Shown here in pieces: positions 8,138 through 17,345 of a stretch of DNA of 36,499 nt. Position numbers and translations under genes: made by a program. The DNA is taken from the NCBI GenBank assembly GCA_016297585.1, contig JAEDGJ010000005.1, forward strand, positions 1 through 36,499. Direction: 5' to 3'. Below the pieces are notes generated by a model, which did no database searches, was not told where the DNA came from, and was given only the letters and a program-made list of their open reading frames with translations. This stretch comes from Clostridiaceae bacterium (lineage in GTDB: Bacteria; Bacillota; Clostridia; Oscillospirales; QAMX01). The first letter of the stretch is position 1; each line of letters opens with the position of its first letter.

Positions 8138-11100
8138 TCAGACGGTTTCCATCTCCACCGCGACGTCGGCATTTCCGGCGGTCACGGTCTTCTGATTGGC
8201 ATATCCCTTGGCAGACAGGGAAATCTCATCCGCGAGCGTCTCGTCGGCGAGCTGATCGCGGTACTTTTCCAGCACGGCGGCGACGGCGGCGTCGGAGGTC
8301 GTGACCGCGAGACGGATGTGCTGCTCGACGCGGAAGCCGAAGTCACGGCGCAGCACCTGGCACTGCCGCAGCAGCTCACGATAGGTGCCTTCCGCGATCA
8401 GCGCGTCGTCCAGCGAGGTGTCGAGCGCGACGGTCAGGTCGTTTTCCGACGTGATCGCGATATGCGCAAGCGGCTTTTCGTTGACGACAAAGAGCTCCGG
8501 CGCAAGGGCGCTGTCATAGCCCGCGACCTGAACCGCACCCGCGTCATACGACGCGACGACGGCGGCCTGATCGGCGGTGTCGAGCAGGTTCTTGACCTTC
8601 TGCAGGTCGCCCTTCAGCGCGGCGCCGGCCTTCTTGAAGTTCAGCGTCAGGTAGCGGGACTGCAGGCTGGACGCGTCGTCGAGGAAGGACAGCTCCTTGA
8701 CGTTCAGCTCGTCGCAGATGACGCCGCGGTAGGGCTCCATGGCGGCGCGGTCGCCCTCCGGCAGGATGACGTAGAAGGTGCGCAGCGGCTGCTTGACCTT
8801 CAGGGAACGCTCGTTGCGGAGCTTCAAGCCCATGTTGATGAGCGCTCTCGCCTTCGCGGTATCGGCCAGCAGGTCCTCTCCGCCGACGTTCTCGCACTTC
8901 GGGAAGTCGGACAGATGCACCGACAGCTCCGCCGACGCGTCGAGCGGACGGACGACGTCCTGCCAGACCTTTTCGGTCATGAACGGCACGACCGGCGCGA
9001 TGAGCTGCGTCATCGTGCGGATGACCTTGAAGAGGCAGACGAACGCGGTGCGGTCGCCGTCCCAGAAGCGGCGGCGGTTGATGCGGACGTACCAGTTCGA
9101 AACATCGTCCACGAGCAGCTCGAACGCCTTGACGACGGACGCGGAGTCAAAGCCCTCGTAGGAGGCGGTGATGTCGCGGACCGCCGCGTCAAGCCGCGCC
9201 AGCAGCCACTTGTCCGTCAGCGTCAGCGACGCTTCGTCGGCGGGCGTCGTCACGTCCGGATGGGAGAGCGACGCGTAGGTATCGAAGAAGGTGCAGATAT
9301 TCCAGTAGCCGAGGAGCTTTCTTCTCGCCTCGTCGCCGAGGTTAAAGCCGAAGCGCACGTCGGTGTTCACGTTGGCGCCCGCATAGAGGTAGCGAACGGC
9401 GTCGGCGCCGATCTTCTCGGCGGCTTCGTCGAAGCGGATCATGAAGCCGGTCTTCGAGAACTTCGTACCGTCCTCCGCGACGACGGAATAATAGGTCAGC
9501 GCGCGCTTGTACGGCGCCTTGCCGGTCAGCGTCACGCTCATGAAGAGCATCGAATAGAACCACAGGCGGATCTGCTCGCGCATTTCGGTGATCCAGTCGG
9601 CGGGATAGTATTTTTCCCACATTTCGCGGTTTGAAAAATACCCCAGCGTCGAGAACGGCACGATGCCGGCGTCGAGCCAGACGTCGCCGACCTCCTTGAT
9701 GCGGTGCACATGCTTTCCGCAGACCGGGCAGACGATTTCGATGTCGTCCACCCACGGACGGTGCAGCTCCGGCAGCGCGTCCACCTTGGCGGGATCGACG
9801 GCTCTCTCGCGCAGCTCCTGCTTCGAGCCGATGACCGTCAGGTGACCGCATTCGCAGGGATAGAACGGCAGCGGCAGGCCGTAATAGCGCTTGCGGGAGA
9901 TGTTCCAGTCGCCCATGTTGGTCAGCCAGTCCACCATGCGCTTGCCGCCGTAGGCGGGCTGCCACTGGACGGAGTTCGCCGCTTCGATCAGCGCGGGCTT
10001 GGCCTCGTCCGTGCGGATGTACCACTCGCGCACGAGACGGAACAGCACCGGCGTCTTGCAGCGCCAGCAGACGGGATAGGAGTGCGTGATCGGATGGGTC
10101 TTGACGAGCTTGCCGAGCTCGGCGAGCTTCGCGAACACCTCGTCGGGCACCTCGGAGGCGAGCTTGCCGGACAGGAAGTCGTAATCCGCGTAGAAGCGGC
10201 CGTTTTCGTCCACGGGGCAGATCGACGGCAGGCCGATCGACTGACCGAGCGCATAGTCCTCCGCGCCGCAGCCGGGGGCGATGTGCACGACGCCGGAGCC
10301 TTCGTCGGCCGCGACCTCGTCCCACGCGACGACCTTGTGCGCCGCTTCGATCTCCTTCTGGCAGGGCAGGAACGGGAAGACGGATTCATAGGACAGGCCG
10401 ACAAGCTCCTGACCCTTGAAGCTGCCGATGACCTCTTTCTTCTGCTCCAGCTTGCCCATCGCGGTCTTGGCGAGCACCATCGGACGCTCAAAGCCTTCGA
10501 CGCGGACGAGCAGGTAGTCGAGCTCCGGATTGACGGCCACCGCGACGTTGGCGGACAGCGTCCACGGCGTCGTCGTCCAGACGAGGATGTCGAAATCGCG
10601 GTCGATCACGTTGACCTTGAAGAACACCGCCGTATGGGTCAGATCCTTGTAGGAACCGGTCATTTCATGCTCGGACAGCGAGGTCCCGCAGCGCGGGCAC
10701 CACGGCATCGGGCGGTTTTCGGGGGCGATCCAGCCTTTTTCGTTGCAGACCTTCAGGAAATGCCAGATACCGCCGATGTTCTCGTCGGTATGCGTATAAT
10801 ACGAATTGTCCCAGTCCATCCACTGCCCGAGGCGCTTGGACTGCTCCGTAATGATGCCGGAGAACTTCTGGATGCGCTCCTCGCACTTGCGGGTGAACTT
10901 GTCCATGCCGTAGGCTTCGATGTCCTTCTTGTCCTTGAAGCCGAGCTCCTTTTCGACCTCGACCTCGACCCACAGACCCTTCGTATCGAAGCCGTTGCGG
11001 TAATGGCACTCGTGACCGGTCATCGCCTTGTAGCGCAGGAAGGTATCCTTGATGGTGCGGCCCCACGCGTGGTGGATGCCCATCGGATTGTTCGCCGTGA

Positions 11101-11230
11101 TCGGGCCGTCGAGGAAGCGGAACGGTTCGCCTCCGGCGTTTTTCTCGTTGCGCTTATGGAAGCAGTCGTTATCCTCCCAGAATTTGAGGATCTCATGCTC
11201 CTGCTCAATGAAATTAGGCTTTGGATTCAT
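8138..11230 (-). CDS. ileS: Isoleucine--tRNA ligase, type 2 (IleRS2) with swapped GXHH signature
   Basis: This 1030-residue class I synthetase charges tRNA-Ile. The Rossmann entry shows NNPMGIHHAWGRT: where the class motif HXGH should be, residues 51-54 read Gly-Ile-His-His, so positions 1 and 3 are swapped. The second signature is KFSKT (590-594), a KMSKS variant. The CP1 editing domain (LVWTTTPWTL region onward), CWRC/CGKH zinc-like cysteine pairs, the NWYVRINRRRFW anticodon-binding segment and a long C-terminal domain follow in normal order. Length and motif form place it in the eukaryote-like IleRS2 group, known for mupirocin resistance; as I recall, natural GXHH variants have been reported as hyper-resistant. 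GGAGGG precedes the ATG. Upstream lie a T-box leader and terminator; downstream is a sugar epimerase gene. Confidence 0.96.
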   Translation of the reverse strand: MNPKPNFIEQEHEILKFWEDNDCFHKRNEKNAGGEPFRFLDGPITANNPMGIHHAWGRTIKDTFLRYKAMTGHECHYRNGFDTKGLWVEVEVEKELGFKDKKDIEAYGMDKFTRKCEERIQKFSGIITEQSKRLGQWMDWDNSYYTHTDENIGGIWHFLKVCNEKGWIAPENRPMPWCPRCGTSLSEHEMTGSYKDLTHTAVFFKVNVIDRDFDILVWTTTPWTLSANVAVAVNPELDYLLVRVEGFERPMVLAKTAMGKLEQKKEVIGSFKGQELVGLSYESVFPFLPCQKEIEAAHKVVAWDEVAADEGSGVVHIAPGCGAEDYALGQSIGLPSICPVDENGRFYADYDFLSGKLASEVPDEVFAKLAELGKLVKTHPITHSYPVCWRCKTPVLFRLVREWYIRTDEAKPALIEAANSVQWQPAYGGKRMVDWLTNMGDWNISRKRYYGLPLPFYPCECGHLTVIGSKQELRERAVDPAKVDALPELHRPWVDDIEIVCPVCGKHVHRIKEVGDVWLDAGIVPFSTLGYFSNREMWEKYYPADWITEMREQIRLWFYSMLFMSVTLTGKAPYKRALTYYSVVAEDGTKFSKTGFMIRFDEAAEKIGADAVRYLYAGANVNTDVRFGFNLGDEARRKLLGYWNICTFFDTYASLSHPDVTTPADEASLTLTDKWLLARLDAAVRDITASYEGFDSASVVKAFELLVDDVSNWYVRINRRRFWDGDRTAFVCLFKVIRTMTQLIAPVVPFMTEKVWQDVVRPLDASAELSVHLSDFPKCENVGGEDLLADTAKARALINMGLKLRNERSLKVKQPLRTFYVILPEGDRAAMEPYRGVICDELNVKELSFLDDASSLQSRYLTLNFKKAGAALKGDLQKVKNLLDTADQAAVVASYDAGAVQVAGYDSALAPELFVVNEKPLAHIAITSENDLTVALDTSLDDALIAEGTYRELLRQCQVLRRDFGFRVEQHIRLAVTTSDAAVAAVLEKYRDQLADETLADEISLSAKGYANQKTVTAGNADVAVEMETV

Positions 11231-11244
11231 TTTTTACCCTCCTG

Positions 11245-11293
11245 AAAATACGAAAATAGCGTCTTTCGTCCCGACCGTCGGGACAAAAGACGC
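11245..11293 (-). terminator. T-box-controlled terminator before ileS
   Basis: On the minus strand a long stem (11277-11293 pairing with 11259-11275, one U-G pair) is followed by a U-rich tract, just upstream of the ileS ribosome site. It is placed directly after the T-box sequence, as expected for the terminator alternative of the antiterminator. Confidence 0.8.
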
Positions 11294-11604
11294 AAAGACG
11301 CTCCTTTTGCATATACCACCCTTGGCGCACGGCGTTCCCTGACGCCCGGGACGACCCGGCGTGGGGAATACCCCTGCCTCTCAGAAGATAACGGTGAGGC
11401 GTCTTCCGTCCGCAGCCTACAATGCCTGCCGGGTCTTTTATGAAAGCCCCAGTGGTTTCGGCCGGGAAGCTCGGGAGTGATGCGTGCGCCGGACGCTTAT
11501 TTCGGGGCGATGCCCGGGGTTCCACCAAAAATCCCCGATGCTCTCTTGCCTGTGCCCTCCGCGTTCCGCGCCGTGTGTCTCCGTCGTCGCTTTTCCTGAT
11601 ATAC
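11245..11604 (-). promoter_or_regulatory. T-box leader sensing uncharged tRNA-Ile
   Basis: The 360-base leader between promoter and ileS contains the T-box core AAGGGTGGTA (minus strand, 11314-11323) followed by the terminator stem. Upstream are several paired segments and a GGTGGAACC distal-loop-like element, fitting stem I of a T-box. Uncharged tRNA pairs with the specifier codon in stem I and with the T-box bulge, which favours the antiterminator. An ATC isoleucine codon followed by a purine at 11479-11481 on the 3' side of stem I is the best specifier candidate, but I did not fold it fully. This occupies most of the 544-base gap between ileS and the MarR gene. Confidence 0.85.
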
Positions 11605-11610
11605 GGGTGT

Positions 11611-11639
11611 AGTATATCACATTTACCGCGTTTTGTAAA
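11611..11639 (-). promoter_or_regulatory. Promoter of the ileS transcript
   Basis: Minus-strand TTTACA (11634-11639) and TATACT (11611-11616) with a 17-base spacer and TGA before the -10. It puts the transcription start near 11604, at the head of the T-box leader. Confidence 0.65.
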
Positions 11640-11694
11640 CACCAAATTCACCGATTTTTTACGAAAACCGCCCGGATATTTCGGCTTGCGGCGG

Positions 11695-11723
11695 TTGACA
11701 TCTTCGTTCATATGTGATACTAT
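11695..11723 (+). promoter_or_regulatory. Promoter of the marR/ABC exporter operon
   Basis: TTGACA (11695-11700), 17 bases, TACTAT (11718-11723), with TGA immediately before the -10. The predicted start, near 11730, falls inside the repeat element at 11719-11749. Confidence 0.65.
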
Positions 11724-11749
11724 TAGACCGTTCACTATTAGACCTCTAA
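11719..11749 (+). promoter_or_regulatory. Candidate MarR operator: direct repeat plus inverted repeat
   Basis: ACTATTAGACC occurs twice (11719-11729 and 11734-11744), 15 bases apart, and the second copy runs into a perfect inverted repeat TTAGA-CC-TCTAA (11738-11749). The element overlaps the -10 and the predicted start site, where a repressor would block transcription. MarR-family proteins usually bind such palindromes at their own promoter. Inferred, not shown. Confidence 0.45.
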
Positions 11750-11774
11750 CAATCCAAAAAGAAAGGAGAAAAAA

Positions 11775-12245
11775 ATGGATTCCTATGAACGTTCAATAGA
11801 GCTTCTGCGGTTCTGCCGGAGCCATCATAAGCTTGCCTGCACGATGATGCGCAGAAACGGTCTGACGGCAGGCGTGCCGCCGATTCTCGACTATCTGCAC
11901 GACCACAACGGCTGCATTCAGAACGAGCTGTCGCGAAACTGCCATCTGGAGCCCGCGACGATCACCAGCATCCTGACGACGATGGAGCGGGACGGGCTGA
12001 TCGAACGCCGTGCGGATCCGGGAGACCGGCGCGTCTGGCGGGTTTACATGACCGGCGTGGGCGCGGAAGCGGACAAAACGCTGCGCCGCACCAGCGCGAG
12101 GATCGCGGAGCTGTGCTTTGAGGGCTTTGCGCCGGAGGAAATCGATGCCGCGCTCGGCATCCTCGCGAGAATTACGCGCAATATGCACCGTGCCATGGAC
12201 ACAGAATCGGAATGCTGTGAGGAGAAAAAGAAGAATCATGACTAA
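11775..12245 (+). CDS. MarR-family transcriptional regulator
   Basis: A 156-residue winged-helix regulator. After an N-terminal dimerisation helix comes the helix-turn-helix ELSRNCHLEPATITSILTTMERDGLI (about residues 54-79) and the wing RRADPGDRRVWRVYMT with the family DxR signature, then a C-terminal helix. AAAGGAG precedes the ATG. Its stop overlaps the start of the first ABC exporter gene by eight bases, so the three genes are translationally coupled. This arrangement is typical for MarR repressors that control a linked multidrug exporter and themselves and respond to an exported compound. The repeat at 11719-11749 is the likely binding site. The C-terminal tail (CCEEKKKNHD) is charged and probably unstructured. 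Confidence 0.9.
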   Translation: MDSYERSIELLRFCRSHHKLACTMMRRNGLTAGVPPILDYLHDHNGCIQNELSRNCHLEPATITSILTTMERDGLIERRADPGDRRVWRVYMTGVGAEADKTLRRTSARIAELCFEGFAPEEIDAALGILARITRNMHRAMDTESECCEEKKKNHD

Positions 12246-13968
12246 AATGCTTCGCTACCTGAAAGGAATTGCGCTGCTCTGCGCAATCGGCGCGCCGCTG
12301 CTCATGTTTATGGAGGTTATGATGGATCTCCAGCAGCCCGCGCTGATGTCGGATATCGTGGACATCGGTATTCAGAACGGCGATCTCCACTACATACTGA
12401 CCACGGGTCTGAAGATGCTCGGCTGCGCGCTGGTCGGACTCATCGGCGGCGCGGGCTGTACCGTTCTCTCGTCCATCGCGTCGATCCGGCTGGCAAAGGA
12501 GCTGCGCGCCGATCTGTTTGCCAAGGTCGAAACCTTTTCCTTCAAGGAAGTCGACAAGTTCAAGACGGCGTCCTTAATCACCCGACTGACAAACGACGTC
12601 GAGCAGGTGCAGAACATGGCGATGATGGCCATGCGCATGCTCGTCCGCGCGCCCGTTACCTGCATCGGCGGCATTGTGATGGCAATTTCCATCAACCGCC
12701 GGCTTTCCCTGATCCTCGCGGTTGCCATGCCGATCATGCTTATCGCGATGTACTTCATCGTGACCCGCGCGTTCCCGCTGTTCCGCGTTGTGCAGGGGAA
12801 AATCGACAATATGAACAACGTCATGCGCGAAAACCTGCTCGGTATCCGCGTGACGAAGGCCTTCGTATCCGAGAAGCGCCAGCTTGAGCGCTTCGACATC
12901 TCCAATGAAGACCTCCTCCGGACCTCCGTCCGCGCGTCGCGCATCACCGTCATCCTCTGGCCGGTCATCAACATCGTCGTCAATGCGTGCATCATCGCCG
13001 TCTTCTGGTTCGGCGGCAAGATGGTCATGGTCGGCGATCTGGAAATCGGCAAGATCATGGCCTTCATCAGCTATATCACCCAGATTCTCGCTTCCCTGAC
13101 GATGTCCGTCATGTTCATCATGTTCTTCACCCGCGCGAAGGTTTCCGTCGACCGCATCAACGAGGTGCTGGGGACCAACACCTCCATTTTCGACGCCGCC
13201 GATGCGCAGCCCGTGACCGGCACCGACATCGAGTTCCGCCACGTCTCCTTCCGCTATAACGAGGGCTCCGAGGACGTCCTGCACGACCTGAGCTTCCACA
13301 TTCACGAGGGCGAGTCCATCGGCATCATCGGCGCGACGGGCTGCGGCAAGTCGTCGCTCGTCAACCTCATTCCGCGCCTGTACGATCCGACCGAGGGCGA
13401 GATCCTGCTCGGCGGTACGAACCTGAAAAAGCTCCGGCTGCACGACATCCGCGCGCACATCGGCATGGTGCTGCAGGAGAGCATCCTGTTTTCCGGCAAG
13501 ATCTCCGATATTTTCCGCTTCGGTAAGGAAGACCTGACGCAGGAGGAGATGGAAAAAGCCGCGTCCGACGCGCAGGCGCTCGATTTCATCCGCGAAAAAG
13601 AGGACGGCTTTGAAGGCGTCGTCGAGCAGCGCGGCAAGAACTTCTCCGGCGGCCAGAAGCAGCGTCTGTCCATCGCCCGTACCCTCGCGCGCCGTCCGGA
13701 CATCCTGATTCTGGACGACGCGACCAGCGCGGTCGACCTTGCGACGGAGGCAAAGCTGCAGCGCGCCATCCGCTCCCGCGAAGGAAGCTGCACGCTGATT
13801 GTCATTGCGCAGCGCATCAGCGCCGTCATGAACTTTGACCGCATTTTCGTGCTGGACAACGGTACGATCGTCGACAGCGGCTCGCATAAGGAGCTCATTT
13901 CGCGCTGCGAAATCTACCGCAGCATTGCGGCGTCCCAGCTTGGCGAGGAGGTGCTTGCAAATGTCTGA
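12238..13968 (+). CDS. ABC exporter half-transporter, degenerate ATP-site subunit (BmrC/YheI-like)
   Basis: This 576-residue protein has a six-helix exporter domain (about residues 15-310) and an ATPase domain. Walker A is GATGCGKSS (from 365), the signature is NFSGGQKQR, and Walker B is ILILDDATSAVD. The catalytic glutamate after Walker B is Asp494, and the switch histidine is Gln525 (IAQRIS). These two changes mark the non-hydrolysing site of heterodimeric exporters such as BmrCD and TM287/288. The partner is the next gene, overlapping by eight bases. The start at 12238 follows a GGAG and lies inside the MarR gene end; a longer in-frame extension would overlap the MarR gene heavily and was rejected. 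Likely role: export of drugs or lipophilic compounds, controlled by the MarR protein. Confidence 0.9.
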   Translation: MTKMLRYLKGIALLCAIGAPLLMFMEVMMDLQQPALMSDIVDIGIQNGDLHYILTTGLKMLGCALVGLIGGAGCTVLSSIASIRLAKELRADLFAKVETFSFKEVDKFKTASLITRLTNDVEQVQNMAMMAMRMLVRAPVTCIGGIVMAISINRRLSLILAVAMPIMLIAMYFIVTRAFPLFRVVQGKIDNMNNVMRENLLGIRVTKAFVSEKRQLERFDISNEDLLRTSVRASRITVILWPVINIVVNACIIAVFWFGGKMVMVGDLEIGKIMAFISYITQILASLTMSVMFIMFFTRAKVSVDRINEVLGTNTSIFDAADAQPVTGTDIEFRHVSFRYNEGSEDVLHDLSFHIHEGESIGIIGATGCGKSSLVNLIPRLYDPTEGEILLGGTNLKKLRLHDIRAHIGMVLQESILFSGKISDIFRFGKEDLTQEEMEKAASDAQALDFIREKEDGFEGVVEQRGKNFSGGQKQRLSIARTLARRPDILILDDATSAVDLATEAKLQRAIRSREGSCTLIVIAQRISAVMNFDRIFVLDNGTIVDSGSHKELISRCEIYRSIAASQLGEEVLANV

Positions 13969-15817
13969 ACAGAAGAATAACGTGCGTTCCGGCGGACCCG
14001 GCGGTCCGGGCGGCCCCGGCAGACCCGGCGGTCCTCACGGCGGCATGATGATGGGCAAGCCCGAAAAGCTCAAGGATTTCAAGGGCACCGTCCGGCGTAT
14101 GCTCGGCTATGTCGTTTCGCAGAAGGGGCTTATCATCGCCGTCTTCCTGATCTCGATCCTTTCCGCAGTCGTGTCCATCGTTTCCACCAAGCTCAACGGC
14201 ACCATCGTGGACGACTTCATCGCCACCGGCGACATCCCGGGGCTCGCGCGCATCCTGATCATTCTCGGCGTCGTATATCTCGTCACGGCCGGCGCGTCGT
14301 ATCTGCAGAATTACCTGATGATCAACGTCTCCCAGACGACCTCCGCCACGCTGCGCCGAGACCTTTTCACGGCGGTGCAGAAGCTGCCGCTGAAATTCTT
14401 CGATACCCGTTCCTCCGGCGATATCATGAGCCGCCTCACGAACGATATCGACAGCATCTCCAACACGATCTCCCAGAGCCTGCCGCAGTTCTTCTCCGGC
14501 ATCATCACCGTCCTCGGCACGCTGATCGCGATGTTCTTTATCAGCCCGATTCTGGCGGTCGTGGCGATCCTGCTGACGCCGCTGACGATCTTCACCGCGA
14601 AGATCATCGTCGGCAAGACGCAGCCGCAGTTCAAGCGTCAGACCAAGGAGCTCGGCGCGCTGAACGGCTACATCGAGGAGCATATGTCCGGTCAGAAGAT
14701 CATCACGCTCTTCGGACGGGAGGAGCAGGTCGAAAGCGAGTTCTCCGAGATCAACGAACGGCTAGCCAAAGCCGCGACGATCGCGCAGAGCCTGTCCGGC
14801 GTCATGGGACCGCTCAACAACATGATCAACCACTTCAACTACCTCGTGATCTGCGTGGTCGGCGCCCTGCTGTTCATCAGCCCGCATTTCGCCATCTCCT
14901 TCGGCGACATCTTTGCCTTTACGCTCTACATGAAGAACTTCGGGCGTCCCATCAACGAGATGCTCAACCTCTTCAACACCATCCAGCACGCCCTTGCCGG
15001 TGCGGAGCGCGTGTTCGACATCATGGACGAGGAGCCGGAGACGGACGCGCCCGGCAGCATCGAGCTGAGCGACATCCGCGGCGACGTGGAGGCGCGGGAC
15101 GTCTGCTTCTCCTACGTCCCGGGCAAGCCCGTATTAAAGCACGCGTCCTTCCATGTGCTGCCCGGTCAGACCTATGCCATCGTCGGCCCCACCGGCGCGG
15201 GCAAGACGACGATCATCAGCCTCTTAACCCGCTTTTATGACCTCGAATCCGGCTCGCTGACGATCGACGGCAACGACATCCTGCATGTCACGCGCGACAG
15301 CCTGCGCCGCTCCATCGGCATGGTGCTGCAGGATACCTTCCTGTTCTCCGAATCCGTGATGGAAAACATCCGCTACGGCCGTCCTTCCGCGACCGACGAC
15401 GAGGTGCGGCACGCGGCGGAGCTGGCCAACGCCGATCACTTCATCCGCCAGCTCGAAAACGGCTACGATACGCAGCTGACGGACAACGGCGGCAACCTGT
15501 CGCAGGGACAGCGCCAGCTTCTCGCGATCGCCCGCGCGCTGCTCGCGGAGCCGCGCGTGCTGATCCTCGACGAGGCGACGAGCTCCATCGATACGCGCAC
15601 CGAGCTTGCCGCGCAGAAGGCGATGCTGACCCTGATGAAGGGCCGCACGAGCTTCATCATCGCGCACCGCCTGTCCACGATCCGCAGCGCCGACTGCATC
15701 CTGGTCGTGCGCGACGGCGAGATCGTCGAAAGAGGCACGCATGAGGAGCTGATCGAAAAGAAGGGCTTCTACGCGGATCTCTACGAGAGCCAGTTCAAGA
15801 CCGGCATGGCGATCTGA
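13961..15817 (+). CDS. ABC exporter half-transporter, catalytic-site subunit (BmrD/YheH-like)
   Basis: The 618-residue partner subunit. It begins with a Gly/Pro-rich tail (about residues 9-28, repeated GGPGGP units, then GGMMMG), followed by a six-helix membrane domain (about 45-345) and an ATPase domain. Walker A is GPTGAGKTT, Walker B is VLILDEATSSID with the catalytic Glu present, and the switch is IAHRLS with His present. The signature is NLSQGQRQ rather than LSGGQ; in heterodimeric exporters the altered signature faces the degenerate Walker site of the partner, so the two subunits complement each other exactly. GGCGAGGAG precedes the ATG and the start overlaps the previous gene. The low-complexity N-terminus is common in Clostridia homologues and probably cytosolic. 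Confidence 0.9.
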   Translation: MSEQKNNVRSGGPGGPGGPGRPGGPHGGMMMGKPEKLKDFKGTVRRMLGYVVSQKGLIIAVFLISILSAVVSIVSTKLNGTIVDDFIATGDIPGLARILIILGVVYLVTAGASYLQNYLMINVSQTTSATLRRDLFTAVQKLPLKFFDTRSSGDIMSRLTNDIDSISNTISQSLPQFFSGIITVLGTLIAMFFISPILAVVAILLTPLTIFTAKIIVGKTQPQFKRQTKELGALNGYIEEHMSGQKIITLFGREEQVESEFSEINERLAKAATIAQSLSGVMGPLNNMINHFNYLVICVVGALLFISPHFAISFGDIFAFTLYMKNFGRPINEMLNLFNTIQHALAGAERVFDIMDEEPETDAPGSIELSDIRGDVEARDVCFSYVPGKPVLKHASFHVLPGQTYAIVGPTGAGKTTIISLLTRFYDLESGSLTIDGNDILHVTRDSLRRSIGMVLQDTFLFSESVMENIRYGRPSATDDEVRHAAELANADHFIRQLENGYDTQLTDNGGNLSQGQRQLLAIARALLAEPRVLILDEATSSIDTRTELAAQKAMLTLMKGRTSFIIAHRLSTIRSADCILVVRDGEIVERGTHEELIEKKGFYADLYESQFKTGMAI

Positions 15818-15828
15818 GAAAAAATAAT

Positions 15829-15878
15829 ACGGCGGTTTTTGTGAAAATGGGTGCTCCCCTTTTCACAAAAACCGCCGT
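15829..15878. terminator. Bidirectional terminator with a 19-bp perfect stem
   Basis: Arms 15829-15847 and 15860-15878 are perfectly complementary over 19 bases with a 12-base loop; the stem includes an internal T5/A5 block and is flanked by A-rich (left) and T-rich (right) sequence. It separates the converging exporter operon and galactokinase gene. Confidence 0.85.
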
Positions 15879-15893
15879 TTTCCATGCAATCGG

Positions 15894-17168
15894 TTACGCC
15901 AGCCGGATGGTGCCTTCTCCGCGGATGGACAGCACCTTCGCGGAATCCTTTCCGAACAGCGCGTCCATGGCATCGCAGTAAGCGGATACCTTTTCAAGCG
16001 GCACGAACGCCTGAATCGTGCCCGCAAAACCGCCGCCGTGTACGCGGCAGGCGCCGCTTCCGCCGAGCACCGTCCGTCCGACGGCCAGCCCCAGCGTGAC
16101 GCCCTGCTCGCGGCTGCCCGCGACGAAGCAGTTCTGCAGCAGCTCCCAGGAGCTGTCGCCCGAACGGTTGACGAGCGTGAGGAACGCGTCCATGTCTCCC
16201 CTGCCGAGCGCCGCCTTCTGCGCGGAAACGCGGTCGTTGTCGTCAAAGAAGTGCAGCGCGCGCAGAACGGCGCGGTCGCCGACCTCCCCGCGCAGCTTTC
16301 CGGCGTTTGCGAGCACCTCCTCGCGCGTGCATTCCCGGAGCACGGACTTTCCAAACTGCGCCGCGACGCTCTGCATCTCCTCGCGGATGGACGCGTATTC
16401 GGGCGTCAGATTCGCGTGGTCGCCGTGCGTATCCGTAATGACGAGCGCGTAGCCAGCCTTCGAGAAGTCAAAATCCACCTTTTCGGCGACGGGATGCGCG
16501 GTATCGGCAAAGTCGATCGCGACGAAACCGCCGTAGGCGCAGGCCGTCTGATCCATCAGGCCGCAGGGCTTGCCGAAGAACACGTTTTCCGCATACTGCG
16601 CGATCTGCGCGGCGGCAAGCGGCTCGAGGGTGCCGTCGTTATAAAAGTGGTCGTAGATGGTCGCAATCAGTACCTCAAACGCCGCCGAGGACGACAATCC
16701 GGAGCCTTTGAGAACATTTGTCGTCGTATAAGCGTCGAAGCCGCCGATGTTCATGCCGAGTTCGTCCATCCGCGCCGCGACGCCGCGGATCAGCGCCGCC
16801 GACGAGTGATTTTCCTTCGGAAACGGCCGCAGCAGGTCAAGCGACAGCGAATCGACGGGGAACCCCTCGGATTTCAGCGTCACGACGCCGCGTTCGTTCG
16901 GCGCGGCAACCGCGATGGTGTCGAGATTGACCGCCGCCGCGAGCACGCAGCCGTTGTTGTGGTCGGTATGGTTTCCGCCGATCTCCGTGCGGCCGGGCGT
17001 GGAAAACAGCGCGATATCCGGATGGTCGCCGTAAAGACGGACGAACTCGCGCACCGCGCCGGTCCATCTTTCGCGCTGCGCCGGAACGGCGTCCGCGCCG
17101 TACAGCCGCGCGGCAGCGTCTCCGAACGCCGCAGATTCGATATAGGCAATACATTCCGCACAGGTCAT
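15894..17168 (-). CDS. galK: Galactokinase (GHMP kinase family)
   Basis: This 424-residue cytosolic kinase phosphorylates galactose at C1 in the Leloir pathway. The three GHMP motifs are present: GRTEIGGNHTDHNNG near residue 59 (sugar-binding galactokinase signature), KGSGLSSSAAFE (ATP-binding loop), and GACRVHGGGFAGTIQ near the C-terminus. The catalytic Asp is expected in CGLMDQTACAYGG. Length fits galactokinases from Clostridia. I chose the ATG at 17166-17168; a longer upstream frame runs back through the promoter. No galT or galE is visible in this window, so the gene is orphaned from the rest of the pathway here. A related arabinose or N-acetylgalactosamine kinase cannot be excluded on motifs alone. 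Confidence 0.85.
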   Translation of the reverse strand: MTCAECIAYIESAAFGDAAARLYGADAVPAQRERWTGAVREFVRLYGDHPDIALFSTPGRTEIGGNHTDHNNGCVLAAAVNLDTIAVAAPNERGVVTLKSEGFPVDSLSLDLLRPFPKENHSSAALIRGVAARMDELGMNIGGFDAYTTTNVLKGSGLSSSAAFEVLIATIYDHFYNDGTLEPLAAAQIAQYAENVFFGKPCGLMDQTACAYGGFVAIDFADTAHPVAEKVDFDFSKAGYALVITDTHGDHANLTPEYASIREEMQSVAAQFGKSVLRECTREEVLANAGKLRGEVGDRAVLRALHFFDDNDRVSAQKAALGRGDMDAFLTLVNRSGDSSWELLQNCFVAGSREQGVTLGLAVGRTVLGGSGACRVHGGGFAGTIQAFVPLEKVSAYCDAMDALFGKDSAKVLSIRGEGTIRLA

Positions 17169-17268
17169 AAGCAAAATCCCTCTCTGATGTATGGTTTCCC
17201 CGCAGATGCAGTCCCCCTGGTATGCTAAAAAAAGCGTGACAGAAGACGCTCGGGGCAGCTTTTCTATA

Positions 17269-17297
17269 AGTGTATCACAAACGGGAACGCTTGGCAA
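17269..17297 (-). promoter_or_regulatory. Promoter of galK
   Basis: Minus-strand TTGCCA (17292-17297) and TACACT (17269-17274), 17-base spacer, TGA before the -10. It leaves a leader of about 95 bases before the galK start, in which I see no clear operator. Confidence 0.55.
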
Positions 17298-17345
17298 GAG
17301 GCGTTCGGCGCATTTTTTCGGCGGCGGAGGGCGCTTTCTCCCCGT

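Noticed and set aside
11719..11744. Two ACTATTAGACC copies as a mini CRISPR or mobile element end
   Set aside because: Only two 11-base copies, 15 bases apart, overlapping a promoter; an operator is the simpler reading.
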